Assembly (NCBI RefSeq): GCF_014698015.1
Contig: NZ_JACXBS010000007.1
Location: forward strand, 186,001 to 250,000
Source of the DNA: Kocuria sp. cx-455
GTDB lineage: Bacteria; Actinomycetota; Actinomycetes; Actinomycetales; Micrococcaceae
Reading direction: 5' to 3'
Length of the DNA stretch: 64,000 nucleotides
In this document: positions 34,406 to 45,086 of the stretch, piece by piece
How positions within the stretch are numbered: the first letter of the stretch is position 1
Layout: every line of letters begins with the position of its first letter
The notes under the pieces: model-generated
What the model saw: only the letters and a program-made list of their open reading frames with translations
Database searches by the model: none
What the model was told of the DNA's origin: nothing
Program-made: the position numbers and the translations under genes

Positions 34406-36457
34406 ATGACCGCGCGTTACCAGCACTTACTGTCCCCTCTCACCGTGGGTTCCACAACCCTTCCCCATCGCGTGATCATGGGCTCGATGCACACCGGACT
34501 CGAAGAAAAGGACGGCGGTGAGCACGAGCTCGCGGCCTTCTATGTAGAACGTGTGCGCGGCGGGGCGGGGCTCATCGTCACCGGTGGGGTCTCCCCCAAC
34601 CCGGAGGGCGCCGCGCGTCACCACGGCGCCCACCTCACCACCGAGGACCAGCTGCCACGTCACCGTGTGGTCACCACTGCTGTGCACGAGGCCGGCGGCC
34701 TCATCGCCCTGCAACTGATGCACTCGGGCCGCTACGCCATGCACGAGCACGCCGTGGCCCCGTCGCCCATTCGCGCCCCGATCAACAAGGTGACACCGCG
34801 GGAACTGTCCGGCAGCGACGTCGAACGCACCGTTGAAGACTTCGCGAGCGCCGCGTACCTGGCCCGGCAGGCCGGCTACGACGGTGTGGAGATCATGGGT
34901 TCCGAGGGGTATCTGATCAACGAATTCCTGGTCGAGCACACGAATCGGCGCACTGATCGCTGGGGTGGTTCGCCGCCCGCCCGACGCCGCTTCGCCACGG
35001 AGATCGTGCGGCGCGTCCGCGAGCGCACCGGTCCGGATTTCTTGGTGATGTACCGGCTCTCCGCGCTGGATCTCGTCCCGGACGCCCAGGAGTTCAAGGA
35101 GGTTCTGGCCCTGGGCCGGGAGGTCGAAACGGCGGGTGCGTCCATCATCAACACGGGCATCGGCTGGCACGAGGCTCGCATCCCCACGATCGCCACGAGC
35201 GTGCCCGGCGCCGGATTCACGTGGGTCAGCCGCGCGCTGCGTGAGAATCTCCGCATCCCGATCGCCACGGTCAACCGCATCAACACCCCCGAGCTCGCCC
35301 AGGAGGTCCTGGCCCGCGGGGACGCGGACCTCGTGACCATGGCCCGGCCCTTCCTGGCCGACCCCGCATTCGTCGCCAAGGCGCGGGAGGGCCAGCCGGA
35401 CAGCATCAACACGTGCATTGCCTGCAACCAGGCGTGCTTGGACCACACGTTCACCGGCCGACGCATGTCCTGCCTGGTGAACCCGCGCGCCATGCGCGAG
35501 ACGCAACTCGTGCTGGGCCCCACGCGCACGGCTGAGCAGATCGCCGTGGTGGGTGCCGGCCCCGCGGGAATGGCCTTCGCCGAAGCTGCCGCGCAACGCG
35601 GGCATCGCGTCACACTGTTCGAGGAACAACCCGAGCTGGGTGGGCAGTTCCAACTGGCTCGTCGCATTCCGGGCAAGGAGGACTACCAACACACGATCCG
35701 CTACTTCACCACGCGCCTGCGCGAACTGGGCGTCACGGTGCACACCGGGCACCGGGCCACCCCCGCGGACCTCGCCTTCGCGGACCGGGTGGTCATCGCC
35801 GCCGGTGTCCACCCCCGCCGCCCCGGGATCCCCGGGGACACCGGCCCCGCCGTGCTCGGCTACAAGGAGGTTCTCGAGGGCGCACCGGTGGGTGACCGGG
35901 TCGCGGTGATCGGGGCGGGCGGCATCGGGTACGACGTCGCGCACTTCCTCACGCACAACCCTTCCGCCGACTTCTACGCGGAGTGGGGCATCGATCGCTC
36001 ACTGGAAGCCCGCGGCGGCTTGCTGACCCCGGCGCCCGAGCCCCCGATGCGACGGGTCACCGTGTTGCAACGCAGCACCACCAAACCCGGTTCACGACTG
36101 GGCCCCACCACCGGATGGATCCACCGCTTGGAACTGCGCATGGCCAACGTGCAGTTCATCACCGGCGTGGAATACCGGGAGATCACCGACCGAGGCGTTC
36201 GCATCACCGCGCCCACCCCGGACGCGCACGTACACGGGGGCGGGGGCATTGCCCTGGAGACGCCCCGGGTGGAAACGCTCGTGGAAGTAGACACCGTAGT
36301 GCTCTGCGCGGGCCAGGAATCACGCACCGAGCTGGCCGCGGACCTGGCGGGCGATGCGCGCCCCGTCCACGTGATCGGCGGGGCCGACGTGGCCGCCGAA
36401 CTGGATGCCAAGCGCGCCATCAAACAGGCCGTGGAACTGGCGGCGGCCCTGCCCTGA
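34406..36457 (+). CDS. fadH: 2,4-dienoyl-CoA reductase-type NADH:flavin oxidoreductase
   Basis: 683 residues from the ATG at 34406 (GGAG 5 nt upstream). N-terminal old-yellow-enzyme TIM barrel binding FMN (residues ~1-340), four cysteines in the spacing C-x2-C-x3-C-x11-C (CIACNQAC...SC) for a 4Fe-4S cluster, then a C-terminal FAD/NAD(P) domain with GAGPAGMAFAEAA and GAGGIGYDVA. This is the arrangement of FadH, which reduces 2,4-dienoyl-CoA esters. Trimethylamine dehydrogenase-like or other ene-reductases share it, but length and motifs favour FadH. Confidence 0.88.
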   Translation: MTARYQHLLSPLTVGSTTLPHRVIMGSMHTGLEEKDGGEHELAAFYVERVRGGAGLIVTGGVSPNPEGAARHHGAHLTTEDQLPRHRVVTTAVHEAGGLIALQLMHSGRYAMHEHAVAPSPIRAPINKVTPRELSGSDVERTVEDFASAAYLARQAGYDGVEIMGSEGYLINEFLVEHTNRRTDRWGGSPPARRRFATEIVRRVRERTGPDFLVMYRLSALDLVPDAQEFKEVLALGREVETAGASIINTGIGWHEARIPTIATSVPGAGFTWVSRALRENLRIPIATVNRINTPELAQEVLARGDADLVTMARPFLADPAFVAKAREGQPDSINTCIACNQACLDHTFTGRRMSCLVNPRAMRETQLVLGPTRTAEQIAVVGAGPAGMAFAEAAAQRGHRVTLFEEQPELGGQFQLARRIPGKEDYQHTIRYFTTRLRELGVTVHTGHRATPADLAFADRVVIAAGVHPRRPGIPGDTGPAVLGYKEVLEGAPVGDRVAVIGAGGIGYDVAHFLTHNPSADFYAEWGIDRSLEARGGLLTPAPEPPMRRVTVLQRSTTKPGSRLGPTTGWIHRLELRMANVQFITGVEYREITDRGVRITAPTPDAHVHGGGGIALETPRVETLVEVDTVVLCAGQESRTELAADLAGDARPVHVIGGADVAAELDAKRAIKQAVELAAALP

Positions 36458-36485
36458 GTCGACACATCGACATGTCAGGGCAGGG
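36447..36485. terminator. bidirectional terminator overlapping the fadH stop
   Basis: 11-bp stem, CCCTGCCCTGA at 36447-36457 with TCAGGGCAGGG at 36475-36485; the first arm includes the stop codon. It serves the convergent lipoprotein gene as well. Confidence 0.7.
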
Positions 36486-36519
36486 CCGCGGCGCTCACTG
36501 CGCGGGTGAACGGTAGGAC

Positions 36520-37176
36520 TTAATTGTTGCTGCTGACCGATCCGCTGTTCGCGTCCACGTAGTACGTGGCATCGCTGTCGTCGATGTCCAGCTCAACTTC
36601 CCAGTTGAGGGTGTCGTTGTCATCGTCCAGGGAAACATCATCGAGCAGTACGGTGCCGCCCTGCGAAGACACCTCACCGAAGGCGCTCTCGACGGCCTCC
36701 TTGATCGAGATGGACGCCCTGCCCAGCTCGTCCAGATCATCCTGATCCGCCGTGCCGTCCTCCTGCTCGTTGGTGATGTTCTCACCGGCGCCGTCCAGGG
36801 TGACCTCGTGCTTGGTGTCATTCTGGATGACGTCCGCCTCGAAGGTACCGTTGTCGCGGTCGTAGTCGAGCTCCACCACGTCGCCACCCTCGTACTTGGC
36901 GAGAAGAGTGTCCACAGCGGCCAGGGACGCGGCCTGGCCACCGTTCTGATCGCCGGCGGCAGCAGACGCCGACGGACTCTCGCTGGCGGCCGAAGCCTCA
37001 CCGTCGCTGGGATCATCGGTGATCTCGGCAGTGGACTCGTTCTCCGGAACCGCCGCGGTGGTCTCGGCGGGCGCTTCCGCGGCGGGTTCATCGTTACTTC
37101 CTCCGCAGCCGGTGAGCAGCAGCGCACCGATCACGGCGGAGGAACTCAGGGTCAGAATTTTCTCAGTGTGCTTCAT
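36520..37176 (-). CDS. lipoprotein with PepSY-like repeats
   Basis: 218 residues. Signal peptide with lipobox LTGC around residue 24, then ~65 residues of low-complexity Glu/Ala/Ser/Thr linker, then two PepSY-like modules (about 85-140 and 150-215; AAVDTLLAKYEGGDVVELDYDRDNG and AVESAFGEV...WEVELDIDDSDATYYVDANSG). Strongly acidic. PepSY domains are thought to restrain peptidases or sense the envelope; the actual role is unknown. Start ATG at 37176. Confidence 0.75.
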   Translation of the reverse strand: MKHTEKILTLSSSAVIGALLLTGCGGSNDEPAAEAPAETTAAVPENESTAEITDDPSDGEASAASESPSASAAAGDQNGGQAASLAAVDTLLAKYEGGDVVELDYDRDNGTFEADVIQNDTKHEVTLDGAGENITNEQEDGTADQDDLDELGRASISIKEAVESAFGEVSSQGGTVLLDDVSLDDDNDTLNWEVELDIDDSDATYYVDANSGSVSSNN

Positions 37177-37384
37177 AGTTCTATCATCCCGTCCGCGCGC
37201 TGATTTGTACGGTATTACGCCAAAATCTTCGCTCGCGACGAAAGCATCCGCGCCCTTTGCTCTTTTCACCGGTCACTCAGACACCGTGTCTACTATTCTG
37301 GGGACTACTCACCGTCGCACGCCTGCCTCACCCCGGTTGGCGCGCACACGACAATGCCACGGGTTGGCGCGGAAGGAGGCGGCT

Positions 37385-38209
37385 GTGGGTTTTTGGACCG
37401 GTTTGGAAAACGGAATCGAGAAAGCCGTACGCACCGCTTTCACCGCGGGTTCCCGCAAGCGGATCGAGGCCGTGGAAATTGCCAGCGCCCTGCGCCGCGA
37501 GCTGGATCAGGAATCATTCACGATGTCCGCGGGCCGCACCATGGCACCCAATGTCTTCACCGTGCAGTTCTCCGACGACGATTTCCCCCGCGCCCAGGAA
37601 TGGGGCACCCAGTTGGCAGAGGAACTGTGCGATGTGATCATCCGCCACGCCAGGTCTCAGGCGTACACGCTGCAGGGCGCGGTGCGCGTCAGTTTCATCC
37701 GCAATCCGGATCTCGAGGCCGGGGAGTTCACGATCATTTCTTCCGCCGAACGCACGGATTCCGGGCCGGGCGCGGGCAGCTCGGCCGGGGCGGCGTCGGC
37801 CTCGGTGCGAGCGCCGGAGCCCCAGCCCGCGCCGCAGCGGCCACCGCGCCCCACCTCGTTCGACGCCGCCACCCCACCCCGCGTGGCGCGCGAGCCGCAG
37901 CCGGAGGTCGATTACGTCCCCGTGATCGAGGTCGGCCGCGAGCGTTTCTCGTTGAACGCGGCGAGCGTGAGCGTGGGCCGTTCCACGGAAGCGGACATCA
38001 CCGTGGAGGACACCGGCGTGTCCCGCAAGCACCTGGAAATCCGGCACCAGGGTCAGCACTACCTGGCCGTGGACCTGGGATCCACCAACGGGTCCTACGT
38101 TGACGGTGAACGCATTCAGGGTCGTGCCGAGCTGGTCGACGGATCAGTGATTACCATGGGGCGCACCCGTTTGGTGTTCCGGTTGCTAGTCCCCAAGGAA
38201 GGGCGCTGA
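37385..38209 (+). CDS. fhaA: FHA-domain protein FhaA (DUF3662 + FHA)
   Basis: 274 residues from a GTG at 37385 with GAAGGAGG upstream. N-terminal DUF3662 domain (~1-125) opens with GFWTGLENGIEKAVRTAF; a Pro/Ala linker (~125-175) follows; the C-terminal FHA domain (~180-270) shows VGRSTEADI, SRKHLEI and GSTNGSYVDG, which bind phosphothreonine. In Actinobacteria FhaA binds phosphorylated MviN and kinases and tunes peptidoglycan synthesis. First gene of the kinase locus. Confidence 0.93.
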   Translation: MGFWTGLENGIEKAVRTAFTAGSRKRIEAVEIASALRRELDQESFTMSAGRTMAPNVFTVQFSDDDFPRAQEWGTQLAEELCDVIIRHARSQAYTLQGAVRVSFIRNPDLEAGEFTIISSAERTDSGPGAGSSAGAASASVRAPEPQPAPQRPPRPTSFDAATPPRVAREPQPEVDYVPVIEVGRERFSLNAASVSVGRSTEADITVEDTGVSRKHLEIRHQGQHYLAVDLGSTNGSYVDGERIQGRAELVDGSVITMGRTRLVFRLLVPKEGR

Positions 38210-38210
38210 G

Positions 38211-38729
38211 GTGTCTGAGCTGACCATTACGCTATTGCGCTTCGGGTTCCTGGCGTTGCTGTGGATCTTCATTTTCGCCATCATCGCCTCCCAGGCACGG
38301 GACCTCGCGGTCGGCAACAGGGCCCGCGCGGCCATCGACAGCGCACGAAAAAAACGGGCCAACGCAGGCAAGGAACGCCCCGCGACACCGCCGGCCGGTC
38401 ATGATTCCGGCGCTACCACCACCGGCGGCACCCGCTACCGCCCCCGAACCCTGGTGATCATAGACGGGCCGCTGTCCGGCAGTAGTTTTCAACTCGGCTC
38501 CGCCCCCATACTGCTGGGCCGTTCCGCCGAGGCCACAGTCCCCCTCGAGGACGATTACGCCTCCGGCCGCCACGCGCGCCTGTTCCCGCAGGGTTCACGG
38601 TGGTTCCTCGAAGACCTGGGATCCACCAACGGCACATACATCCAGGGCCAACAACTCTCCCGCGCGGCAGCGGTTGACCCGGGTGTGCAGTTCCGTGTGG
38701 GGCGCACCGTGATGGAACTGAGGCCCTGA
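38211..38729 (+). CDS. fhaB: FHA-domain membrane protein FhaB (FipA)
   Basis: 172 residues. One N-terminal membrane helix (~8-28), a basic/Ala linker, and an FHA domain (~80-170) with LGRSAEATVPL, SGRHARLF and GSTNGTYIQG. The GTG start is 1 nt after the fhaA stop. It probably docks phosphorylated division or wall proteins at the membrane. Confidence 0.93.
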   Translation: MSELTITLLRFGFLALLWIFIFAIIASQARDLAVGNRARAAIDSARKKRANAGKERPATPPAGHDSGATTTGGTRYRPRTLVIIDGPLSGSSFQLGSAPILLGRSAEATVPLEDDYASGRHARLFPQGSRWFLEDLGSTNGTYIQGQQLSRAAAVDPGVQFRVGRTVMELRP

Positions 38730-38732
38730 CCC

Positions 38733-40283
38733 ATGCCCATTGCTTTCCGTTTTGCCGCGCGCTCGGACGTCGGCCGCATCCGCTCCAAGAATGACGACTC
38801 CGCGTACGCGGGTCGGTACCTGGCCGTCGTCGCGGACGGCATGGGTGGCCACGTGGGCGGCGATGTCGCATCCGCATCCGCCGTCATCGACCTCACGCAC
38901 CTGGACCACGCGGGCCACAACGGTGACGCGGAAACGATTCTGGCGGACGAGATCCAGAACGCCAACCAGAACCTCGCCAAGCTCGTGCAGACCAACCCGC
39001 GGTTGGGAGGCATGGGCACCACCGTCACGTCACTGCTGATTGACGGCGACACCATTTCGGTGGCCCACATCGGCGATTCCCGCGCCTACCGCTGGTCCGA
39101 AACCGAGGGGTTCAGCCAGGTCACCACGGACCACACCTTTGTTCAGCGGCTCATCGACGAGGGCAGGCTGCGCCCGGAAGAGGCCGAGAGCCACCCGCAC
39201 AAGAACGTGCTCATGCGCGTTCTAGGTGATGTGGATGCCTCACCCGAACTCGAGGTGCAAACGATCACCCCCCGGGTCGGTGAACGGTGGTTATTGTGCT
39301 CCGACGGACTCAATGCAGTGGTCAATGCGCAAACCATCGAATCGATCATGCGCTCCACCGGGGATCTCAACCAGATCGTGAACTCCCTGGTGGAACTCAC
39401 CCTGGATCGCGGCGCCCCGGACAACGTGACCGTGATTGTTGTCGAGGTCCAGGAAATCCCGCGGGGTAGCGAACCTGCGCCCGCCACCGGGGAAACCGTG
39501 GGTGCCATTCCCGACAACAGCCGCACCTCGGACGAACAACTGGCCGACGAGGATCTGTGGAACGCAAGCTTGGACTCGCCCGTGGCCGGTGCCGGCTACT
39601 CGGACGGTCATCACACCCCCGAGGAGGGCCCAGAGGCGAGCAAGGAGTCGTCCGCCGCGGAGCTGCGCAGAGACCTCGCCGAACGGCCCCACCTGCTCGT
39701 GGGCGCGGCGGCCAATGCCACCCAGACCGGAAGGATCCCCACGGTCACGGATTCCGTGGCGCGCCGCCGCGCGACCATGCTGCGCACCTCCACGTTGGAC
39801 GTCCCGTCGGATCCGGACGAGGTCCGCAATGCATTGTTCGGCGAGCGGAAGCAACGCAAGGGGGGCAAGCGGCGTCGTGCGCTGGTCATCGGGCTCCTGG
39901 GACTGGCCGCCCTCGCCCTGTTGCTGGGCGGCTGGGCCGCGAAGTCCTGGACGTCCTCGCAGTACTACGTGGGCGAGAACAACGGGAAGGTGGCCATCTA
40001 CAACGGCGTCTCCCAGAGCCTGGGGCCCATCAGTCTGAGCGAATTGGACAGCACCACCACGGTGGACGTGGACAGCCTGCCCAATTACGTGCAGGAGCGG
40101 GTGCGGGGAACCATTCCCGCGGGCAGCCACCAAGAAGCCGAGCGCATCGTCGACGAGCTGGTTTCCTCCAACGGCGACGAACCCAACCCGCAACCCACCG
40201 GCCGGGTCACGGTCATCACGCCCACGCCTGAGGACACGAGCTCGCCCTCCGCCAGCCCCAACAACGGTGGTGATGCCTCGTGA
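38733..40283 (+). CDS. pstP: PP2C-family Ser/Thr protein phosphatase
   Basis: 516 residues. Catalytic PP2C domain (~1-240) with metal-binding aspartates in SKNDDSAY, VADGMGGHVGG, HIGDSRAY and GAPDNVTVIVVE. Then a linker of ~125 residues, a membrane helix (~387-407) and an outside segment ending in Pro/Ser/Asn-rich sequence. It reverses the phosphorylation by PknA/PknB in the same locus. 3 nt after fhaB and overlapping rodA by 4 nt. Confidence 0.94.
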   Translation: MPIAFRFAARSDVGRIRSKNDDSAYAGRYLAVVADGMGGHVGGDVASASAVIDLTHLDHAGHNGDAETILADEIQNANQNLAKLVQTNPRLGGMGTTVTSLLIDGDTISVAHIGDSRAYRWSETEGFSQVTTDHTFVQRLIDEGRLRPEEAESHPHKNVLMRVLGDVDASPELEVQTITPRVGERWLLCSDGLNAVVNAQTIESIMRSTGDLNQIVNSLVELTLDRGAPDNVTVIVVEVQEIPRGSEPAPATGETVGAIPDNSRTSDEQLADEDLWNASLDSPVAGAGYSDGHHTPEEGPEASKESSAAELRRDLAERPHLLVGAAANATQTGRIPTVTDSVARRRATMLRTSTLDVPSDPDEVRNALFGERKQRKGGKRRRALVIGLLGLAALALLLGGWAAKSWTSSQYYVGENNGKVAIYNGVSQSLGPISLSELDSTTTVDVDSLPNYVQERVRGTIPAGSHQEAERIVDELVSSNGDEPNPQPTGRVTVITPTPEDTSSPSASPNNGGDAS

Positions 40284-41884
40284 GCAGTGCGGCAATGAAC
40301 GCCCCCACCCAAGCACCCGGGGAGAAAATAATTCCCAAGCCCCGGCGCATCACTGAATTCCTGCTGCTGATCGTGGCCCTTGTCATCGGGATCGGCGCGA
40401 ACATTCTGGTCGACCCGGATCGCCTGGTCGAGGATCCGACCCGCATTATCACCAGTGGAGCGGTCCTGGCAGGCGGCGGCCTACTCATTCACGTGGTGCT
40501 GTGGATTCGCGCCCGCCACGCGGATCCCTACCTGCTGCCCATTGCCGTGACGCTCAACGGCCTGGGTCTGGCCATGATCCACCGCATTGACCTGTCCACG
40601 GGACAGACCGCCTCGGACACCCAGGTGATCTGGACCGGGCTGGCAATGGTGGTCGCATGCGTCGTGTTGTGGTTGCTCAAGGACCACCGCCTGCTCCGCA
40701 AGATCACCTACATCAGTCTCTTGTTGTCCGCACTGCTGCTGCTGTTGCCCATGGTCCCGGGCCTGGGTGTGGAGATCAACGGCGCTCGCCTGTGGATCTC
40801 GATTGCCGGGCGCACCTTCCAGCCCGGTGAGATCGCCAAGATCACGCTGGCCATCTTCTTTGCCGGTTACCTGTCCACCAACCGTGACCTGATCCTGTTG
40901 GCCGGGCACAAGATCGGCCCGGTCCGGTTGCCGCGTTTCAAGGACACCGCCCCCATGCTCGCGGCGTGGGTGATCGCCATCGGCGTGCTGGTACTGCAAC
41001 GGGACCTGGGTACCGCCATTCTCTTCTTCGGACTGTTCCTGGTCATGATCTACCTGGCCACCGGCCGCGCGACCTGGATCGTGCTGGGCGTGGCCCTGAT
41101 GCTCGTGGGCGGTTTCGTCGCAAGCCGGATTTTCTCCCACGTGAGCCAGCGCCTGGACTCGTGGTTGAACGCTTTCGAACCCGAGGTCTACAACCGCCCC
41201 CTGGGCGGATCCGGGCAAATCGTGCAGGGCCTGTTCGGCCTGGCCTCTGGCGGATTGTTCGGCCAGGGGCTGGGCCAAGGGCGGCCGGACCTGGTGTCGT
41301 ATGCCAATTCGGACATGATCATCACGGCGTTCGGCGAAGAGCTCGGGCTGATCGGGCTGGGCGCGATCCTGTCATTGTTCCTGTTGTTCGCAACCCGCGG
41401 TATGCGCGCTGCCCTGGGCACTTTCGACGCGTTCGGCAAGTTGTTGGCCGCGGGATTGTCCGCGCTCATGATCATTCAGTTGCTCGTAGTCATCGGGGGT
41501 GTGACGCGGTTGTTGCCGCTGACGGGTTTGACCACCCCGTTCATGTCCGCGGGTGGCTCGTCACTGGTGTCCAACTGGATCATCGCGGCGATTCTGTTGG
41601 CCATCTCGCACACGGCCCGCCGCCCAACCCTGACCGGTCCCGCCACGGACGAGGATTACGCGGAGCTCCAAGCCCATACGAAAGCAACTCGCGAGGGCCG
41701 GGGCACTAACAATGAAACCGTGGATCCCGAGCCCACCACCGAGCTCTCGTCCTCCGTGGCCGGCACACGCGACGCCTCCGAAGACGCCGGTACCGCCACC
41801 GAAGCCATTTCTCGGATCAGGGGCCGCTCCGGCTCCCCGTCCCCCGACCCAACCGATTCGACACCGGAAGGAGGAAGACCGTGA
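40280..41884 (+). CDS. rodA: SEDS-family peptidoglycan glycosyltransferase (RodA/FtsW)
   Basis: 534 residues, about 12 membrane segments (residues ~25-440), then a hydrophilic tail of ~90 residues. Typical SEDS segments are GARLWI, the QRDLGTA motif with its essential Asp, and the late GLTTPFMSAGGSS. It polymerises lipid II glycan strands together with a class B PBP; the next gene provides it. GTG start overlaps the pstP stop (GTGA). The locus and mate make it the RodA-type member. Confidence 0.93.
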   Translation: MSSAAMNAPTQAPGEKIIPKPRRITEFLLLIVALVIGIGANILVDPDRLVEDPTRIITSGAVLAGGGLLIHVVLWIRARHADPYLLPIAVTLNGLGLAMIHRIDLSTGQTASDTQVIWTGLAMVVACVVLWLLKDHRLLRKITYISLLLSALLLLLPMVPGLGVEINGARLWISIAGRTFQPGEIAKITLAIFFAGYLSTNRDLILLAGHKIGPVRLPRFKDTAPMLAAWVIAIGVLVLQRDLGTAILFFGLFLVMIYLATGRATWIVLGVALMLVGGFVASRIFSHVSQRLDSWLNAFEPEVYNRPLGGSGQIVQGLFGLASGGLFGQGLGQGRPDLVSYANSDMIITAFGEELGLIGLGAILSLFLLFATRGMRAALGTFDAFGKLLAAGLSALMIIQLLVVIGGVTRLLPLTGLTTPFMSAGGSSLVSNWIIAAILLAISHTARRPTLTGPATDEDYAELQAHTKATREGRGTNNETVDPEPTTELSSSVAGTRDASEDAGTATEAISRIRGRSGSPSPDPTDSTPEGGRP

Positions 41885-43326
41885 ACACAGCCATCCGCAG
41901 AATCTGGTTCGCATCCGTGGCCATCGTGGTGGTCCTTCTCCTGGCCTTGACCTACGTTCAGTTCTTCGCTGCCAAAACACTCGAGGCCAACCCGTGGAAC
42001 AACCGGGCACTGTACGATCAGTTCGGATCCGACCGGGGATCCATCCTGGTGGACGGCGTAGAAATCGCGAAGTCGGTACCCTCCCAGGACGATTTCGAAC
42101 ACCAGCGCGTCTATGAAAGTTCTCCCCTGTACGCACACCTGACGGGGTACTTCTCGCTGGTGTACGGCGCCACCGGTCTTGAGGCGGCCATGGGTGAACA
42201 GCTCTCCGGCGCCTCCGACGAGCAGTTCTACAACCGCGTGGTGTCCATGTTCTCCGGTGACCAGCCGAGCGGTGCCTCCGTTGAACTCACCCTGGACCCC
42301 GAACTCCAGCAACTGGCACACGACCTGCTCGAAGGCCACAAGGGTTCGATCGTTGCCGTGAACCCACAGACCGGGGAGATTCTCGCGATGGCCTCCAGTC
42401 CCAATTACGATGCCAATCGGTTGGCCTCGCACAATACGGATGAGGTAGTGGCCGCCGCCGAGGAGCTCAACAGCGACGAGGACAAGCCGCTGGAGAATCG
42501 GGCGATCGCCGGTGACCTGTACTCACCGGGCTCCACGTTCAAGATCATCGACACCGTGGCGGCCCTGGAATCCGGCCAGTACGACACCGACTCCACGCTG
42601 CCCAACCCGGCAGAACTTCCGCTGCCCGGCACCACCGTGACCCTGCCCAACTACCGCGGCGGTGGCTGCGCTGCCCGCACCGAGGTTGATCTGGAGTTCG
42701 CGCTCGAACAGTCCTGCAACACGCCGTTCGCCTCGATCGCGATGGACCTCGGGCAGGATGCCATCCGCGACACCGCGGAGAATTTCGGGTACGGGCAGGA
42801 CCTGTCCATTCCGCTCCAGGTGACTCCCTCAATCTTCCCGGAGGACATGAATGACTCTCAGCTCGCCCTGTCCTCCATCGGCCAGTACGACGTGCGCACC
42901 ACTCCCCTGCAGGTGGCCATGATGTCCGCGGCGATCGCCAACGACGGCGTGATGATGAAACCGCAGCTGGTGAAGACGGTGCGTTCGTCAGACCTGTCCG
43001 TGATCCAGGAGTTCGAGGCCGAACAGTTGCGCCGCTCCACCGATCCGGAGACCGCGCAGACCGTCAAGGACCTGATGGTGAAGGTCGTGGACGAAGGGAT
43101 CGCCAACGGTGCCTCGGTTCCCGGTGTGGAGGTCGGCGGCAAAACGGGCACGGCGGAGATCGGATCCGAAGCGGGATTGAACGACTCGTGGTTCACTGGT
43201 TTTGCGCCCGCAAACGACCCCCAGATTGCGGTGGCGGTGGTCATCGAGGATGTCGACGTGACCACCGGTGCACAGTTGACCAGTCCGAGCGCCAAGCAAC
43301 TCTTTGAGGCGGTGTTGAACCAGTGA
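41881..43326 (+). CDS. pbpA: class B penicillin-binding protein PbpA
   Basis: 481 residues. One N-terminal membrane helix (~10-30), a short dimerisation domain and the transpeptidase domain with Ser218 in STFK, SCN at 278-280 and KTG at 421-423. It cross-links peptidoglycan outside the membrane and pairs with the SEDS protein encoded just before it. Overlaps both neighbours by 4 nt. In Mycobacteria PbpA is a substrate of PknB. Confidence 0.95.
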   Translation: MNTAIRRIWFASVAIVVVLLLALTYVQFFAAKTLEANPWNNRALYDQFGSDRGSILVDGVEIAKSVPSQDDFEHQRVYESSPLYAHLTGYFSLVYGATGLEAAMGEQLSGASDEQFYNRVVSMFSGDQPSGASVELTLDPELQQLAHDLLEGHKGSIVAVNPQTGEILAMASSPNYDANRLASHNTDEVVAAAEELNSDEDKPLENRAIAGDLYSPGSTFKIIDTVAALESGQYDTDSTLPNPAELPLPGTTVTLPNYRGGGCAARTEVDLEFALEQSCNTPFASIAMDLGQDAIRDTAENFGYGQDLSIPLQVTPSIFPEDMNDSQLALSSIGQYDVRTTPLQVAMMSAAIANDGVMMKPQLVKTVRSSDLSVIQEFEAEQLRRSTDPETAQTVKDLMVKVVDEGIANGASVPGVEVGGKTGTAEIGSEAGLNDSWFTGFAPANDPQIAVAVVIEDVDVTTGAQLTSPSAKQLFEAVLNQ

Positions 43327-45080
43327 GACCATCGTCGAACACCATTCTGGGCGGGCGCTACGCACTCACAGAACGTATCGCCATTGGCGGTATGGGAGAG
43401 GTCTGGAAAGCCAAGGACCAAGTCCTGGGCCGCATCGTGGCCGTCAAGATCCTCAAGGACGAGTACAACGGTGACCCGACCTTCCTGCAACGGTTCCGCG
43501 CCGAGGCACGTCACACCGCGTTGCTCAACCACCCCGGCGTAGCCAATGTCTTCGACTACGGGGAGGATGAGGGTTCCGCGTTCCTGGTCATGGAATTGGT
43601 TCCCGGCGATCCGCTGTCCAATGTGATCGATCGCAAGAAGTCGCTCGAACCGGACACCGTACTCAACTACATCGGTCAAACGGCCCGTGCCCTTGCTGCC
43701 GCGCATGCGCAGGGGCTGGTGCACCGTGACGTGAAGCCGGGCAACTTGATCATCACCCCGGACAACCGGGTCAAGGTCACGGACTTCGGCATTGCCCGGC
43801 TGGCCGACCAGGTCCCCCTCACGGCCACGGGCCAGGTCATGGGCACGGCCCAATACCTGGCTCCTGAGCAGGCCACCGGCCAGACCGCCACGGGTTCCTC
43901 GGACATCTACTCGTTGGGGATCATCGGCTACGAATTGCTCGCCGGGAAACGTCCGTTCACGGGCGAGTCCCAGATTGCCATTGCCCTGGCGCAGGTCAAT
44001 GACTCGCCGCCGCCGCTGCCGGACAGTATTCCGGAGCCGGTGCGGGCCCTGATCATGTCCATGCTTGCCAAAGATCCGCAGGACCGTCCGGAGAACGCCG
44101 GCAAGTTGGCCAACGCGGTGGATGCGTTGCGCCGCAATGACGTCAAGTCCGCTGTGGCCATGGTTCCGGGAATGGCGGCGTTGCTGCCCGACCAGCAGGA
44201 CAATGACCAGCCCACCGAGGCGATGTCTCCGGTCAAGGGCGATCACACCCGGGCCATGCCGCGTTCCACGGGTTCGGCCGCCGCACCGGCGGTCGTCGGT
44301 TCCGCAGCCGCCGCCAACAGGCCGGATCCCCAGTACAGTGCCCACCCCTCGACCGCCCAGTTCGATGCCGTGGACCCTTCCCACGGTTCGAGCAAGGGCG
44401 GCTCCGAGTCGAACGGGCGCCGCAGAACCGCGTGGCCGTGGCTGCTCGCCCTGGTGGTGCTCCTGTTGGGCGGGCTGATTTTCGGCCTGTGGGCACTGGG
44501 CAATCGTGGCGATGAGAATCAGGCCCCGCAGGGCACGGTGACCTCCTCCACCGCCAGCCCCGACACGGACATGGTCACGCTCCCGGCCAGCATCGTGGGT
44601 GAGGACGGGGATGAAATCGCCAATAAGATCGCCCAGCTCGGTGTGAACGTGGACAAACGGCTGCAACAGGGCAGCGGTCGCGCAGCCGGCACCGTGATCT
44701 CCTCGGACCCCGAGGCCGGCACCGAGGTCGCGGTGGGTTCCACCGTGATCCTGTACGTCGCGTGGTCATCCGAGGACAGCAACAACGGCGGCACTCAGCA
44801 GAATTCGCAGGCTCCCACACAGGATTCCCCGGCCACACAGAGCCCCGAGCCCGCCCAGACACAGGCACCGCAACCGGGCAATGAGTCCACGCAGGCTCCC
44901 GGTGCAACCGGCGCGCCCGAGGCGGCGGCCACCCCAGAGGCCGTGGCAGATCCCGACGCCGCGGCGTCGTCGCCCGCCAATGGCCAGCTGCAGAGCGTGG
45001 GCGAGGCATCAGGAACCGATGCTGCCCAGAATCAACAGGATAGCGGCGGCACCGCCCAAGGATCCGGTACCGAGGGGTGA
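43323..45080 (+). CDS. pknA: Ser/Thr protein kinase PknA with one PASTA-like domain
   Basis: 585 residues. Kinase domain (~8-275): ATP Lys42, catalytic Asp136 in [15 protein letters not shown] activation segment start. Linker, membrane helix (~372-392), then outside one PASTA-like module (~417-478) and a Gln/Pro/Ala-rich tail of ~100 residues. Mycobacterial PknA lacks PASTA, so this version can see the wall itself. GTG start overlaps pbpA. Confidence 0.92.
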   Translation: MRPSSNTILGGRYALTERIAIGGMGEVWKAKDQVLGRIVAVKILKDEYNGDPTFLQRFRAEARHTALLNHPGVANVFDYGEDEGSAFLVMELVPGDPLSNVIDRKKSLEPDTVLNYIGQTARALAAAHAQGLVHRDVKPGNLIITPDNRVKVTDFGIARLADQVPLTATGQVMGTAQYLAPEQATGQTATGSSDIYSLGIIGYELLAGKRPFTGESQIAIALAQVNDSPPPLPDSIPEPVRALIMSMLAKDPQDRPENAGKLANAVDALRRNDVKSAVAMVPGMAALLPDQQDNDQPTEAMSPVKGDHTRAMPRSTGSAAAPAVVGSAAAANRPDPQYSAHPSTAQFDAVDPSHGSSKGGSESNGRRRTAWPWLLALVVLLLGGLIFGLWALGNRGDENQAPQGTVTSSTASPDTDMVTLPASIVGEDGDEIANKIAQLGVNVDKRLQQGSGRAAGTVISSDPEAGTEVAVGSTVILYVAWSSEDSNNGGTQQNSQAPTQDSPATQSPEPAQTQAPQPGNESTQAPGATGAPEAAATPEAVADPDAAASSPANGQLQSVGEASGTDAAQNQQDSGGTAQGSGTEG

Positions 45081-45086
45081 TCGGAC

